From the NCBI GenBank assembly GCA_016584495.1, contig WAID01000009.1, positions 4,216,001 through 4,280,000 on the forward strand: 64,000 nt of DNA. The letters are read 5' to 3'. Below, in pieces: positions 1 to 11,858 of this stretch; position 1 is the stretch's first letter, and each line of letters begins with the position of its first letter. The DNA is from Celoporthe dispersa (taxonomy: Eukaryota; Ascomycota; Sordariomycetes; Diaporthales; Cryphonectriaceae). The translations under genes and the position numbers were made by a program. The notes beneath the pieces were generated by a model. The model had not been told where the DNA came from, searched no databases, and saw only the letters and a program-made list of their open reading frames with translations.

Positions 1-241
1 TCATCTGCGGCTGGATATCGGCCTCGGTCAGGGCCATGCCTGGTGGGCAGCCGTCGACGATGCAGCCGACAGAGCGGCAGTGGGATTCACCATAGCTGGA
101 GGGAAAAAGCGAGTACGGTTAGGTTAGGTCAGGTCAGGTGTAAGGATTCGTAGAAGAGGGAGAAGAGGAGGAGGAAGAGAGCAGGAGAGGAGGAGAGGAA
201 GCATACGTGGTGACCCGAAAGTACTCGCCAAAAGTCGACAT
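1..241 (-). CDS. ARO2: Chorismate synthase, 5' part (continues past left edge)
   Basis: Chorismate synthase makes chorismate from EPSP, the last common step of aromatic amino acid synthesis; fungal enzymes are bifunctional and also reduce their FMN. Two exons are visible. Exon 1 (241 to 207) encodes the family-typical start [12 protein letters not shown]. An intron at 206-96 (GTATGC...CCAG) joins in frame to exon 2 (95 to 1), which encodes [20 protein letters not shown] and then [10 protein letters not shown], the highly conserved first signature of the family including the His that contacts FMN. The frame is clean across the splice (phase 2). The remaining roughly 370 residues lie beyond base 1. 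The start is the ATG at 241, because nothing upstream in that frame looks coding. A core housekeeping gene like this anchors the left side of the window as ordinary chromosome. Confidence 0.95.
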
Positions 242-750
242 TGCTGTTATTATAGGCTTAGAAGGAAGGAATTTGAAGGACCAGAGACAAGATGATCGAG
301 TCTCCAGACTTGTCGAGCAACTGTGGTGACTCAATTGATGATGTGACTTTGGGTCCAAGGCTGGCAGAAGAGCAAGTCAGTTGGTTTGGGTTCCGGAAAT
401 TCTCTTAGCCCTCCCCCAGGCAAAAAAGAGTCATCACATCAATTCTCTATGCTAATCGATAAGGCCAAAGCAGACCAAAGCTGGTTAGGGCTGGTGAGGA
501 GGACCCCTCCAGGTGACCCCGCCATCAGACCCACCTACGTAGTATGTACACAGTAGTATGTACCGCAGACAGTACATCATACATAATACAAGGTACTTTG
601 TATTACTGGATTATGTATGCAGCTCGTCCTTTCCACCTCGACCACACGGTACGTACACACAACTCCTGGCCCTCCATCTTCCTCCATGGGCATCCAAAAG
701 ATCAACACACACCCACTCACCCCCCTCCCCCCCCTCAGGTGACTGCTTCC
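242..750. other. Intergenic: ARO2 promoter and 3' flank of the CorA-like gene
   Basis: The region upstream of ARO2 contains pyrimidine/purine-rich stretches (GAGGA repeats near 150-200 lie in the intron and leader) and a repeated GTATGTACAGTA-like stretch at about 540-600. No gene was recognised. Confidence 0.5.
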
Positions 751-2603
751 CTATCCTCGGTGGTGTCCGAGTCCCGCCCTCACCTTCTGGAGCACGCCAG
801 GGCTCCGCCTCACCAGCCTCTTCGCCCGCGCCCAGTCCACCAGCAGCAGCCCCAGCAGGCTCAGCGGCACCGCGACGCAGAAATAAAGCCACACGGTGCC
901 CTTGATCCCAGACAGGTCACCGCTCATGCTGAAGAGGCTCGACACGAACGACAGCGGCGCAAAGATTGCAGCTAGGTAGGCCAGGCGCCCAAAGTACTGG
1001 TTCTGCATCATGGCCTGGCGGCTGTCCTCGATGTTGATGGAGGCCATCGCCACGCTCTGGATATTGTCGATGCGCTGCTGCAGTATGTCGATGCTCGCCT
1101 CGACGGCCTTGAAGTCGCGGCGGAGATGCTCGATGCAGTCACCTCGCGGGGTCGGGCTCTTGTCGTCGCAGAACACCGCAGCCATCGCCTCCACCACCAT
1201 GGTTTTGTATCCCGGGATCCAGCGCCGCCAGGGGAACACCTTGGCAAGCGAGGCCTTGATGGCCAGAGACGCCTCGCTGCCCTTCTTGTAGGCGCTGAAG
1301 TCCGGGTTCTGGAACTCCCAGTCGACCTGTGCGAGCCGCGTCGGGATGTAGGCGTCGCAGAGTGTCAGCCAGTCGCCACAGATGATCTGGAGCACCCGGT
1401 GCACCATGACCTTGGGATTGTCGCGGATGGATGCGATCTGCTCCTTTGGCATGCGTCGGATCCAGTATACCACCTTGTCAAAGAGGTCTGTTGGCGGTGA
1501 CTCGGGTGAGCCTCTGCTTCTGGCCGAGGGCGTCCTGTCATACTGACGGTTCACGGCCCACAGAGGCGCGCCCTGTCTGATGGACGGGTCAACCAGCAGT
1601 ACACCTGTGGCTCACGGTCAGCAGCGGGACAGGATTGCGTGAGGTTTTCCTCGTGGATGAGACGAGTTTCAGGGGGTCCACGAACCGACCACCCCGGCTC
1701 GGCCGGGCTCGGCAGGCCTGAACCAGAACGAGGCTTTGCTGCGCACACAGGCAAAGCAGGCCCCCTGGCCGTCGAGCTCATCCTTCTGGTTCTTGTCGTC
1801 GTCGAGCCTCCGCAGCACGTTGAACCTCGCGGCTTCTGTCCTCGCTCTCGTCAGGGCCTCTTTGTTCTCAAAACGCCGCGGCTGCATCCACCTTAATGTG
1901 AAGTAGTTCCGGCTGTGAGCGATCGATGGCAGCTCCGGGATCTCAACCCACTTGTCACGCGTGTTGAACCACGAATAGTCGCTGATGTGGCCCCTGAAGA
2001 AGTGAGGGTCGATGTCTAGCTCGTGTCCGAGCAGCTCAATGACGTCCCGCGACAGATCCTCGACGACGAACAGCCTGCTCCTCTCGCTCGGCGGGGGGCC
2101 CTCCTTGAGTGCTGCTCTCAGCCTGGCTGTGCTCTCGACGGGATGAACCGTCACCGGCTCAGCTGTGGTCCCGCTCATGTCGAAGTCCAGGATCGCAATG
2201 TGCGCCCGCTTGGCCCTCTCGGCGCGGATCAAGACCTCTTCCGTCTTGATCAGGTTCCATTTCACGGGCGCGGTCGTGACCTCCATCCAGTCCGCCAGGT
2301 ACCCCAGTGAGGACCAAGAGCCTGCGATGGCCTTGATGTGCAAGAGATAAGGATAGTTTCTCCTAGACAGGGCACATCAGCACAGCTACCAGCCAGGGCA
2401 GGTATGCGTGGCTCGCCCTACCTGTCGATCTCCCACTCCTGCGCGCAGCCCGATGGCTCCTGGTCATAGACCTCGCCTATGTAGTATGCATCCCCCGACT
2501 CAACTGTGTGGGGGAGTAGGAGGTTGCCATCGATCTGGTCCCTGACGCTCTCGAGAAACGTCGCGCGCTTCTTGAGAGGGATCTCGTGGAGTGGGTGAGA
2601 CAT
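751..2603 (-). CDS. CorA-like Mg2+ transporter family membrane protein
   Basis: Three exons: 2603-2422, 2362-1686 and 1604-751, with introns 2421-2363 and 1685-1605. The middle junction is placed so that the conserved stretch GVLLVDPSIRQGAPLW runs into the last exon; its donor (GTTCGT) is weak, so this intron is less certain. The product is about 570 aa. The N-terminal two thirds is a soluble domain typical of fungal CorA-like proteins (FVVEDLSRDVIELLG, then DPHFFRGHISDYSW). The C-terminus has two membrane segments at about residues 494-513 and 524-544. The loop after the first helix reads SMSGD where true CorA channels have GMN, so magnesium transport is doubtful; this divergence is usual for the large Pezizomycotina expansion of the family. 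Location is probably the plasma membrane. The substrate is unknown. Confidence 0.82.
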
Positions 2604-3440
2604 GGCCTTGGTGGGCAGGCTCCCATCACGTTACATCGATGAGGTGCTGGCTTCTGGATGGGAGACAGCTAAGTCCTCGGGAGTTTGCTATGTATTTAGA
2701 AGAAAAAGAGAAAGAGGATATGTAGAGAGCGCAGCCTGATGACTGCAAGTATATCACAGCCTGATATACCCGTATTCAGACCCATGCATGAGGGAGGGGG
2801 GGGGGCTCAGCCGCATCTACATGGTTCCTCTGATCCCTCGATGGATGCTGCACTTGAGAGGGTTGCACCCGCTGACAGTCTGCGAATCATAAACATCCAA
2901 TAGGCCACAGCTGCATGATCCATCTGTATGGCTTTCTCCTGATCAAACTAGACAGCCTCATCTGGGGTCATAACGTCTGCGTTCGATTGGATACACGTTT
3001 TCGCTTCTGTGCCCTGGTCAGCACGGAGGATCCAATCCTGCAAGTCACGGTCCGGTCGAGGCACCCACACACCCACAGCTTATAACCTAAAGACACAACA
3101 GGAGGTGATTGACATCAGCTGCGGTGTGAATACCACATGCTGTAGCCACACCCTTGTCTAGATCGGCTGTTGCATAGCACAGAGGGGCTGGCCTGCTGAG
3201 GTTGTAAGCTGCTTGCGGCATGCTCTCGGGCGCTGGGGAGGAAAAGGTGCGCCTTCGAGGATAGAGAAGCCGACCAGGATGAGGGAGGACGACATTTCGG
3301 ATCACAAACAAGCTCTCCCGTCTAACGTCGTCAGCACCACGAGGAGGCAGCCGCCGAAAGACTTGACTTGCTCAGGAATCGAGCAGTCCGCTGTGCGCCT
3401 GCAATGGCAGGCCTTCTCCCGAGCTCTGTCATTCGCTCCC
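2604..3440. other. Intergenic
   Basis: Upstream region of the CorA-like gene and 3' flank of the Zn2Cys6 gene. It contains a G9 run near 2797-2806. No open frame with recognisable protein character was seen. Confidence 0.5.
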
Positions 3441-4846
3441 TCATCCAGGCCGCGGGCCGGGGCCTACATCGCCGCCGTTGAACCCCATGAACGGCATGTT
3501 CAGGTCAAGGTCCAACATCTCGTTGTCCAAAAGGTTGACCGGCGCCCAGCAGTGCATCCAGTGGAACCCCATATCCTGATCCAGCCAAGGCCCGCCCGCC
3601 CCCGCCGGCACCGCCCCTCCGCCTCCCTCTCCTCCTCCTCCGCCACCACCACCACCTAGTCCATGATCCGAGTCCGCAGGCGTCAAAGCTGACACCGCAC
3701 CACCGCCGACTCCCGAGGCAGGATCGCCTGCACTGCTGGGATGGTGCTGGCCCATCCCCCTGGTGGTGATGTGTATGGGCGTGGGCGTGCGGGTTCCCAC
3801 CGCTCGCCATGGACATGAGCGTCCCGGCCAGCCGCTCTGAGTCCCTCTGGTGGCGGGTGGCGGCGGCGCGCTCGAGAGCCTTCAGGAGGAGCTTGGCGGA
3901 CTGGCCGGCGACGACGCACTCGTCTGCCATGGTCTCGAGGACCTCGATGGCCATGGTGACGTGTTGCAGGAGGGACTGTATCTCTAACTCGGAGGCCTCC
4001 CTGGTTGATGTAGACGAGGATGATGGAGGCGGCGAAGATGGTGTAGGTTGTGTTGTAGAACCTGTGTGGTGGGGGGAGGGGGAGCGCTGTCAGCATATGG
4101 CGGTCACTTCTTGGGAAACGCGCTGAGTAGAGAGGCCGGGGGGAGGGGAGGGGACTGACCATGTGCGGAAGAATTCGTGATATTTGTATGTCTCGTGGAT
4201 GGTCTCGATGGTCTTCTTGGCTGAGTCGAGGCACTTTTGGATGCCTTCATATGACCCTGGTATGTGAGACCTTTCAGCGTGGGTTGAGGTAAGGAGGATG
4301 GAGCCGAAGGTGAGTATCCTCAGGTTCAGGTAGCCTGTAGGAATGTTATCAGTTAGTCCTCCTTGGGCAGCGAGATCGTAGCAGCCATGACAACGCACGT
4401 ATATAGAGGACAAGCTTCTGCCGTTTCATCCATATCGCCTCCTTGCTACTATTCACAATCGATTGTTCCGGCGTCTGCCGCGGCCGGATACTCGCCGGCA
4501 GACCCTCCAGCCACTCGTCGAGGATCTGCTCGATCTGCTGGGCGAGCTCGACGGTCCTCGAGGTGGTGTTCTGGGTCAGGTAGACTTTTATGCAGACGTG
4601 GCGCGTAATTCGCGAGAAGTCGACCATAGAGCGGATGATGGCGCAGTAAGGAGGGTCGAGGAGGGCTAGGTCAGCCGTGCCAGGTAGTTCGGATACGTCC
4701 GTGTATGGAAACTCGCGGTTGTGGTACTCGTCACAGCCTAGACTGCTGGGGCGGCCCATTGCGAAGGACAATTCCCTGTGAAGAGAGAGGGGGGGGGGGG
4801 GGGGAAGAGTTAGCTAAGGGGAAAGGGGGATGAGGGAGGCAGGTAA

Positions 4847-4877
<31 letters not shown>

Positions 4878-6645
4878 CTTGCTCTTCTAATGAGTACAGA
4901 GCCCTGCGATTTCATACACGGGTTAGCATTGTTTTTCTCTTTTGAATGGCCGATAGAAGGGGGGGGAGAGGGGGGAGCGGGAGAACACATCAAGAATCAA
5001 GAATTAAGAAAGCTAGATGACTTACCACCATGTTCTAGCTTCGGCCTTGATTAGGGCGGCACTCTTCTTAGAATGCGGGCCTGGCTGGCGGTTGATACCC
5101 ATGGCTACTGCCGTCCGCCCAGCGAGGCCAGTGTAAAAGTATGACCCTGGACGGCATGCATGTATAAGCTACGTGGAAACAAACAGGGGGGCGGAGGACA
5201 GGAAGACGAGAGATATGGACTCACAATGTGAATTGAGCTCATTCTGGCAAACCTTGGCCTACATGACAAGACAAACAGGTCAGCCGAGCCAGCCGAGCCG
5301 ATGGGATCTGGAGGAGAAAATAAATGGTGGGGGGCTGGGTGGAGAAGCCGCAGTAGGATGAGTGAGCATATACCAGGAAGAACTGAGATTGCACCATCTC
5401 CAAGTCAGTCACGATCTCCAGCGAGGCAAAGCGCAACCTGGCCTCGTTAAAGAACTTCCTGCTCCACTGCTGGTTGCTGATGCCACCGATGGGCTCGGCA
5501 TCCCGGTATCCCACGAGGGCGCCGAGGGACAGCACGGCGTAGTACAGCGGCACGAAGCTGGCCTGCTGCTGGATGGCGACCTCGTCGCCGGACCACAACA
5601 CCTCACACCGCTCGAGGAAAGAAGTCTTGTCGAGGATGGGATGGATGTAGTGTATCGAGGAGAAGAAGTTGTGCAGGAACACGCTGCACTGCCGATAGTG
5701 CGTGGACTCGACGACCGACACCTGCCTCTCGATCCCGGCCTGCGGTGTGATGGCCGCGCCGCCCGTGTCGACCTCGGGCGGGGAGAAGCCCGGGTTGTGC
5801 AGGCTCGAGAGAAGCACGGCGGCGGCGGCGTCGGACTCGCAGTGCTCGTCGCCCATGGCGTCGGCGTCGTGTGGATGCCGGCTGTGGCCCCCCTGGATCT
5901 GCGAGAGCAGGGCGACGGACGAGGAGCTGCCGTAGAACTCGACGTTGCGGGTGTGCCTGTTGATGGCGGTGACCTCCCTGACCGGCTGGGGCCCCGGGCC
6001 GTGACCGCATAGGCGAGGAGGGCAGGCCTCCTCCCTCTGTGGCCGGTGAGCCCTGGGAGACGGCCGAGCGGACGTTAACCAGGCCGGAAAGGGCGGGTGA
6101 CGAGCGGTCGGCCGTAATGCGGCTGCCGGCCTCGGCCTTGTGTGCCTCGACGGCGGCAGAGAGCTGGCGGACCTGCTCCTCGAGGCCCTTGACGTATCTG
6201 CACCAACAGCGGTCAGAAAGAGGAGGAAGAGGAGGCGTGAGGCGTGAGGCGAGGGAGACCAAGAAACAAACATACTCTGGGGTAAAACGTCCCCTCATCA
6301 CATCCTGGCCCTGGTATACGCAGTCGACATTGCGATCTGTATGGTAGGACCCATAAGATACATTATCAGCACACACACAAACACATACACAGTTTCTCTC
6401 TCTCTCTAGCCTGTTAAGGGGGGAGGAAGAAGAGGACAAGAGAAAGGAGACATACTCCTGCAATAAGTACAAGGATATAGCTCATCACATTTATTCTTCT
6501 TGAGGCGGCAGAGGTTGCATGCCCTGGCTGCCCGCGGCCTGCGGACCTTGTGGCCTGAGTTCTGCGTGTGGCCGAGCGATGAAGATGACGACGGTGGCTG
6601 TGGTAGCTGTGGCAGTTGCTGCTGGTGCTGGCCTCCCTGGCCCAT
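3441..6645 (-). CDS. Zn(II)2Cys6 fungal transcription factor (frame breaks present)
   Basis: Multi-exon regulator, nuclear. Exon 1 (6645-6456) encodes a Gln/Pro/Ser-rich leader, then the binuclear zinc cluster C43-x2-C46-x6-C53-x5-C59-x2-C62-x6-C69; the last Cys comes from exon 2 (6336-6276). Exon 3 (6197-5374) begins with a short coiled-coil linker (EYVKGLEEQVRQL) and enters the fungal-specific regulatory domain. Further exons are 5258-5225, 5146-5026, 4775-4399, 4334-4160 and 4061-3441, all with GT-AG sites and matching phase, through motifs such as NSHWSYFYTGLAGRTAVAMG and ARTWWELSFAMGRPSSLG. The C-terminus is Gly-rich and ends in an acidic/aromatic tail. Three +1 frame changes occur, at C-runs near 5992-5995, 3999-4001 and 3756-3760; the first could instead be a small intron. 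The gene is divergent from the quercetinase-like gene, a common arrangement for a pathway regulator. No database comparison was possible, so the target pathway is inferred. Confidence 0.85.
4776..5025 (-). other. Long intron with poly-G and (GA)n tracts in the Zn2Cys6 gene
   Basis: This 250-bp intron (donor GTAAGT, acceptor TTCACAG) is the longest in the gene. On the + strand it carries an uninterrupted G run at about 4790-4803 and a GA microsatellite at about 4853-4876. Flanking exons splice in phase. Confidence 0.75.
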
Positions 6646-8229
6646 GATTGATGATTATGATGGTGTTGGTGGTGATGATGATGATGATGAAGGCGTTGTT
6701 GAGGGTGGATGGGTGTGGTTGTTGGCCGGGTTAGATTGATGACGGCCTGCCTTGAGAGCTGTATCAGATCTACCTCCTACCTCAACTGTGGGTGTGGAGT
6801 TTTCCAGGTCAGATCTGTATCCTCAGCACAGCTCTCTGCTGTTGGCTCTCCCGGCTCGTCCTGTCCCCGTCACGGCTTGCTTGTAATGGTGGTGTCGGTC
6901 TGGGGGTGACATGCGATGGTGTGCACGTGAGCTAACGACATGTGGAGCACCCTGTTTAGGTACTCTGAGGAGGGGTTATTGGTCGGTGATGAGTGGATGG
7001 CGGTCCAAGAGGGGTTGGGATGGTTGGTTGAGTGGCAGTGGGTGGCCGACAAGTGATTGAGTGCGTCTGAGTTGAGGCTTAAACTGGCACTCTCAGGATC
7101 GGCGGGATGGAGCACTGCACCAGACCTCTCCTCCGCCTTCCCGACAGACACGCACACGCACGCGGTACGCCACGCCTAGGCTTTACCTAGCGGGTACTAA
7201 GCAGGCGTGGTGGTGACCCCACGTCGAACCGTGCCACCTGTAAGTGTGGGGTTGGATAGCGGGTCATGCACGCCAGACAAGCCCCGGCCACAGGGGACTG
7301 CCTGATTACCTGGGCGCTGGACAAGACAGGTCACAGGGGGGTGCTGGACGTAAATTTGTACCGGTACAGCGGTAGTGAGTGCCCTCCAAGAAACCCCACA
7401 AATTACTGCAATGTCCCGAGGATTGCAGCAGTGACATAAAATACAGAACACTATTGTACTGTCCTATATTTATTACTGCATAAACTGTCCTCTACTTTCT
7501 ATACAAACAATTCAAAAAAACAACACAAGAAATAGAGCCCTTGTCCACACGCCACACTGTACACCTTTAGCTGGTGCAAAATTGATGAAAAGAAGAACAA
7601 AAAGATAAAGTATGGTAGAAGAAGAGACAGGACCAAAACAAGAACACAGACGGAAGAAAGAAGAAGAAGGAAGCAAGAAAAGAGGAAGAAGAAGAAAAAA
7701 AAGAAACGATCCGCCCATGGAAACTTCAAACACTTTTATTTCTCCGACCTTTACCCTGAGTCCACCCTCCCCCAGATTCTTTCCGCCCCCCCCCAAAAGT
7801 GACGCCGACAAACCCCGCGACATTTTGTCCTCGGAAAAGCCGAGAAGGGAGTCAGGGGTCCTGCCACACTAATGACACGAGGTACAAGTAAATGACGGCC
7901 AAACCATGATCGTGGGGCCGCACCATCAGAGTTCCACATGGCGGGGGAAAGAAGGGAGGAGGGGGGGGGGGGGTTGAGGCAGTACTTCTTTATTTATTAT
8001 CGAGGGCCAGCAGCGAGTATTCCAAGCTCAGTCGGTACGGGAGAGAGGAAACACGTATTCCTCCCCCTACCAAGTACTTGCAGAAAATAAAGCAACCTTG
8101 ACTGATATCAACGCCAGATCATACATTATACAATTTTTTAGTATATACTTGCGACTTACTTGTCTTGCTCATTTATCCAGTTTACTAAAAGTTCCTCACT
8201 TCATCTTCCCCCTTCCAAAAAGAAAAAAA
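6646..8229. other. Shared divergent promoter region, regulator/quercetinase
   Basis: About 1.6 kb separates the starts of the Zn2Cys6 gene (minus) and the quercetinase-like gene (plus). It includes a (GATGAT)n stretch near 6668-6692, a purine-rich block at 7610-7710 and a long G run at about 7959-7974. A CGG(N5)CCG palindrome lies at 7832-7842. No convincing coding sequence was found; open frames here are low-complexity. Confidence 0.6.
7832..7842. promoter_or_regulatory. Candidate Zn2Cys6 site CGG(N5)CCG
   Basis: The sequence CGGAAAAGCCG, flanked by T and A, forms an inverted CGG pair with 5-bp spacing, the target shape of dimeric Zn(II)2Cys6 proteins. It lies about 390 bp upstream of the quercetinase-like start codon. 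One such site alone is expected by chance every few kilobases; its weight comes from the cluster at 12094-12193. Confidence 0.4.
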
Positions 8230-9446
8230 ATGAGCGTCCCCGTCCTCACAACCCCTCCCGACGAGAGGTCGGCCTACATCATCGACCAGCTCGAGGGCGA
8301 GCGCATCACGATCCCCGGCAGCAAGGGCGTCTTCCGCATCCTCGCCTCCTCCAAGCAGACCCAGGGCGGTATCGCCGTCTTCTCGAGCGGCGCCGTGCTG
8401 TCGGATGCGCCGGGTTTCCACTGGCACGCCGAGGCCCATGATGTCTTCCTCCCGACCAAGGGGTTCGTGAAGCTGTGGAATGGCGACAAGTGCAGGATTA
8501 TGGGGCCTGGTGATTTTGCCTATGTCCCTCCTGTGAGTATTCCCAAGGGGAGAGGGCAGATACATTTATAATATTACACATATACGTACAAACACACACG
8601 TATGCGCAACTATATACATGACGTATTATACATATATATATGTGTGTGTGCACATCTGTGTATGATTACTGACCAATCGACGCACATGTCTAGAAAGTCA
8701 TCCACAACCCAGAGATGCTCGGTCCCCATACCGAGCAGCTCGGCCTCGTCGCCCCAGGTGACTGGGTCGACTTCTTCCGCTACGTAGCTGACTCCTACAG
8801 CGGCCTCCTGGTCCCCGAGTCCGACACCCGCGACCTCAAGGCCCACATCATCCCCAAGGTCATGGCCGCCCGCGACCGCTTCGACGTCCACTTTGTCCGC
8901 GACCACCAGCCCCCCGAGGTGAGCGACTGGCTCGACTCCGAGACCATCATCCCCGAGGAGAGCCTGACGCCGTATTTCCTGCGCGCCAACACCGGCCCGC
9001 GGCAGCTGCTAGGTGGTGTCATGTCGCGGCCGTTCATCTATGCGCGCCAGACCGCGGGGCGGTTCGCCATCACGAGCCTGGAGTCCTCGAGTGTCTACGG
9101 CAGGTCGCCGCTGGCGGGGAGGTGGATGACCTTTCAGCGTGTAGATCACTGCTTCTGTGTGCAGGAGGGCATCCTCAAGGTTCGGCTGAGGGGTGAGGAG
9201 GCGTGGAGCGAGGTTAGGGAGGGCCAGACGTTGCTGGTGCCTGCGGGCCAGGCGTTTGTTCTGGACTTTGGGAGCCGTTACGTGCGCGCTATTACGTTCA
9301 CCAACGGGAAGGGTCTGGAGGAGGTTGTCAGGCTCGCCGGGGCAGAGTGTGCCGGCGTGGTGCTGCCGGACGAGGCGGCTGCCTTTGATGCTGCGAGGCT
9401 GCAAGAGGCGTGTTCCGAGGTGGAGGTGATCCTGGAAGATCTGTAG
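8230..9446 (+). CDS. Quercetin 2,3-dioxygenase-like bicupin
   Basis: Family members open the heterocycle of flavonols such as quercetin with O2, releasing CO and a depside. Two exons (8230-8532 and 8694-9446; intron GTGAGT...TCTAG, phase 0) give 351 aa. Two cupin domains are seen, at about residues 35-130 and 235-330. The N-terminal metal site is readable: H64-W-H66, then D71, and H105 in KVIHNPE. In the characterised Aspergillus japonicus enzyme the corresponding position of D71 is Glu73, so this is the HDVF sub-type with Asp, which may alter metal or substrate choice. There is no signal peptide, so it is probably intracellular, unlike secreted quercetinases. The start codon follows an A-rich leader typical of expressed fungal genes. 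It is divergent from the Zn2Cys6 gene and convergent with the FAD monooxygenase. Confidence is high for family, moderate for substrate. Confidence 0.88.
8533..8693 (+). other. Intron of the quercetinase-like gene with TA/TG microsatellite
   Basis: A 161-bp phase-0 intron containing short alternating ATAT and TGTG repeats (about 8630-8652). Confidence 0.85.
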
Positions 9447-9985
9447 TGAGGTGAACTATAGCGCACGTAGGACGTTCTGTTTAGGCTGTAAAAAATAAAT
9501 ACACTCATTATGGAACAGGCTGGATGGCAATAAGTTGAAGTGTGTATGGTTTGTGGCGCGGTGGGCAATTATAAATATATACAATAAATCTTCGATATGA
9601 GCAAAAGTCTATGTTTATACCTCTCAGACTGCCTGTTCGAGGCGCTTCCTGATTATTTCCTACTGCAAGAGGGAGAAACAATGAGAGAAGCTAAAGGCTA
9701 GGTGCAAAGGGTTTGTCACTGGCAGCGTACCAACCAAGGCCAACCAAAAAGAAGAGCCCTCCTAGAAGTTATTCATGATATTGACCTATAGGATCCCATA
9801 TGGAATAGTGTAACTGCTGCAATACTGGCACTGCACAGCATCTTTTAGCTCTCACTAGCCACTTGACCCAGGCTCGAATTTACTGAGGACTTGGCTGATG
9901 AATCACAACGTATGCATTCGTGAGACACTTTGTGAACATGTTTTCTCTTGTGGAATTCTATAGTCTAGTCACAATTCTATCGTCA
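9447..9985. other. Convergent 3' flanks
   Basis: Lies between the convergent quercetinase-like and FAD monooxygenase genes. AATAAA polyadenylation-type signals occur on the + strand at 9494-9499 and 9583-9588, suited to the quercetinase transcript. No gene was seen. Confidence 0.6.
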
Positions 9986-11858
9986 TCAGAATGGATCACT
10001 CCGCACTGCCCCTTCCACTTCCTTGAACGCGTCGTAGCCATATAACCACGGCTGGACTTCTGGACACGTCCACCTGCTGGGGAACGGACCTTTGAGCTCC
10101 TTGCCCAGCATCGAGAGGAACAAAGCATCTCGTGCCTCCTGCTCTGGACCATCAGACATGTGGAAGTCATGTCGCTTTTTTTTTTGGGAGGAGGGAAGAT
10201 GGAAACGTTAGCAAGGGTGGATACCACAAGAGCAACTGGCCTGTCATAATAAATGGTGCGGACGAAGTAGTGTTATTAAACGGAGAAAGAAGAAAAAAAA
10301 AGATAATTTACCTGCTTAAACGTCTCCCGCACGATAGCCTCGCCTCGTACTTTTCTGAGCTTTTCATACATCTTGAGGGCCTTTGGTATCTGCTCCTTGG
10401 ACTTGATGTGACCCAGCAGCTGGCCCAGGACCGCGCCGTCTTCAACTGCAGAGTTGGCTCCTTGTGCTAAGTATGGCAGCATTGGGTGACATGAATCGCC
10501 CCTATAGGTAGCCGTAAATTAGTATCTATCTCTTTTCTCCTTCTTCTTCTCTCTCTCCCACATAAATGAGACAAAAAAAGGAAGGATCTTACACAAAGAC
10601 AAAATTCCCCTTGTCGTTCACCCATGACGGAAGCTCCTCTCCTAAGATCGCATAATATCAGATGTCAGCCCTCCATGCAGACCGCTCGGGGACCATTACG
10701 ATCAGATTGAGATTGGTAACCATAACTCACTGTGCATCAACCGCCACTTCTCCACCGTGTCGACCTTTTCCAGGAACCTCTTCAGGATCGGATCCCACTC
10801 CCTGAACAGCGCCTTCATCTCGTCCAGGCTGCCCTTCTGCTTGCTCACCCCCTCGGGCAGATCATCCGGCACCAGCAGCACCAGGTTATACAGCTGGCCC
10901 GCCCTCATCGAGTACCCCACGGCATGCGCCCCAGGCCCGATCCAAAAGTGCACGGTAGGGTTACTGATCCAGCGCCGCAGCTCCTCATCCCCCTCGGCAT
11001 CTTCCAGGCTCAGCATCAGCCGGTACGCCAGGTCCCCCGTCGGCAAAGGCCTGCGCTCCTCCGCCTCGCCGCCCAGGAAACACGCCTGGCACCGCGACCA
11101 GACGCCATCCGCGGCAACGACCACATCCCCGCGCGCCCGTGTCCCGCTCTGGGTCGTCACCTCGGCCGTGTCAAAGTCCACGGAGCTGACCTGCTCCCCG
11201 AGGGCGGAACTGCACGCCCAGCTCCTCGGCGCGGCTGACGAGGGCGCGCTGCATGTCGACGCGGTGCATGTCGAGGAAGGGGGCGTTGTACTTGGCGCGG
11301 ATGTTGAGGTCGAAGTGGTCCTCGTGGGCGAGAACTTTCCCAGAGTACCGGTGGACGGTCAAGGAGGTTGGCTCGGCGGCGGATTCCCAGAGGCGGTCTG
11401 CCAGGCCCCATTTTTGTAGGATGCGCGTTGAGTTGGGCGTTACTTGGAGGCCGGCGCCGACCTGAGAAGGAGTTCATGTGTGAGCCTCTGCTCTGTCTAT
11501 GTTGCTGCGCTTGGGCAGAGAGCAGAAGGAAAGATGCAATTTATCTCTTGTGGCGACGATGTAATAATTACCTCGAGGAGTTCCTTGGCGGACTCAAAGA
11601 CCGTGACGCTGTGTCCCGACAGAGCCGACGAGATTGCTGTTGCGAGCCCGCTTATTCCCGCCCCGACGACGATGATGTCCAGCTGGACTGCTGCTTTCTG
11701 CTGGATAGGCCTGCCGATCTCAGCTGGTCGGCCGCTGGCGGTCTCCTCTGCGCCATAGCTAAGGAAGCATTGTTGTTGTTGTTGAACAGCAGGAACTGCC
11801 AAGTCCTCTGAAGAAGGGCGAACATCGAAAAGGCGGGGGTTGCTAGCCTCTTGAGAAT
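9986..11858 (-). CDS. FAD-dependent monooxygenase, salicylate hydroxylase type
   Basis: NAD(P)H-dependent group A aromatic hydroxylase. Exons are (11858 or less)-11572, 11461-10731, 10641-10593, 10501-10312 and 10174-9986, with phases matching at every junction. Readable motifs are the FAD-binding DIIVVGAGISGLATA, the DG motif VVAADGVWSR, and the GD motif GDSCHPMLPYLAQGANSAVE, in that order. The C-terminal exon ends DAFKEVEGAVRSDPF. Enzymes of this type often decarboxylate and hydroxylate small phenolic acids, which would suit the products of flavonol cleavage by the neighbouring bicupin; that link is inference. Within exon 2 the frame slips by one at the GGG run 11202-11204 (between ELGVQFR and LGEQVSSVDF), too short for an intron. 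The initiator is unresolved: the frame is open to a TAG at about 11859 with no in-frame ATG, so a short 5' exon or another base error is likely. Confidence 0.85.
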
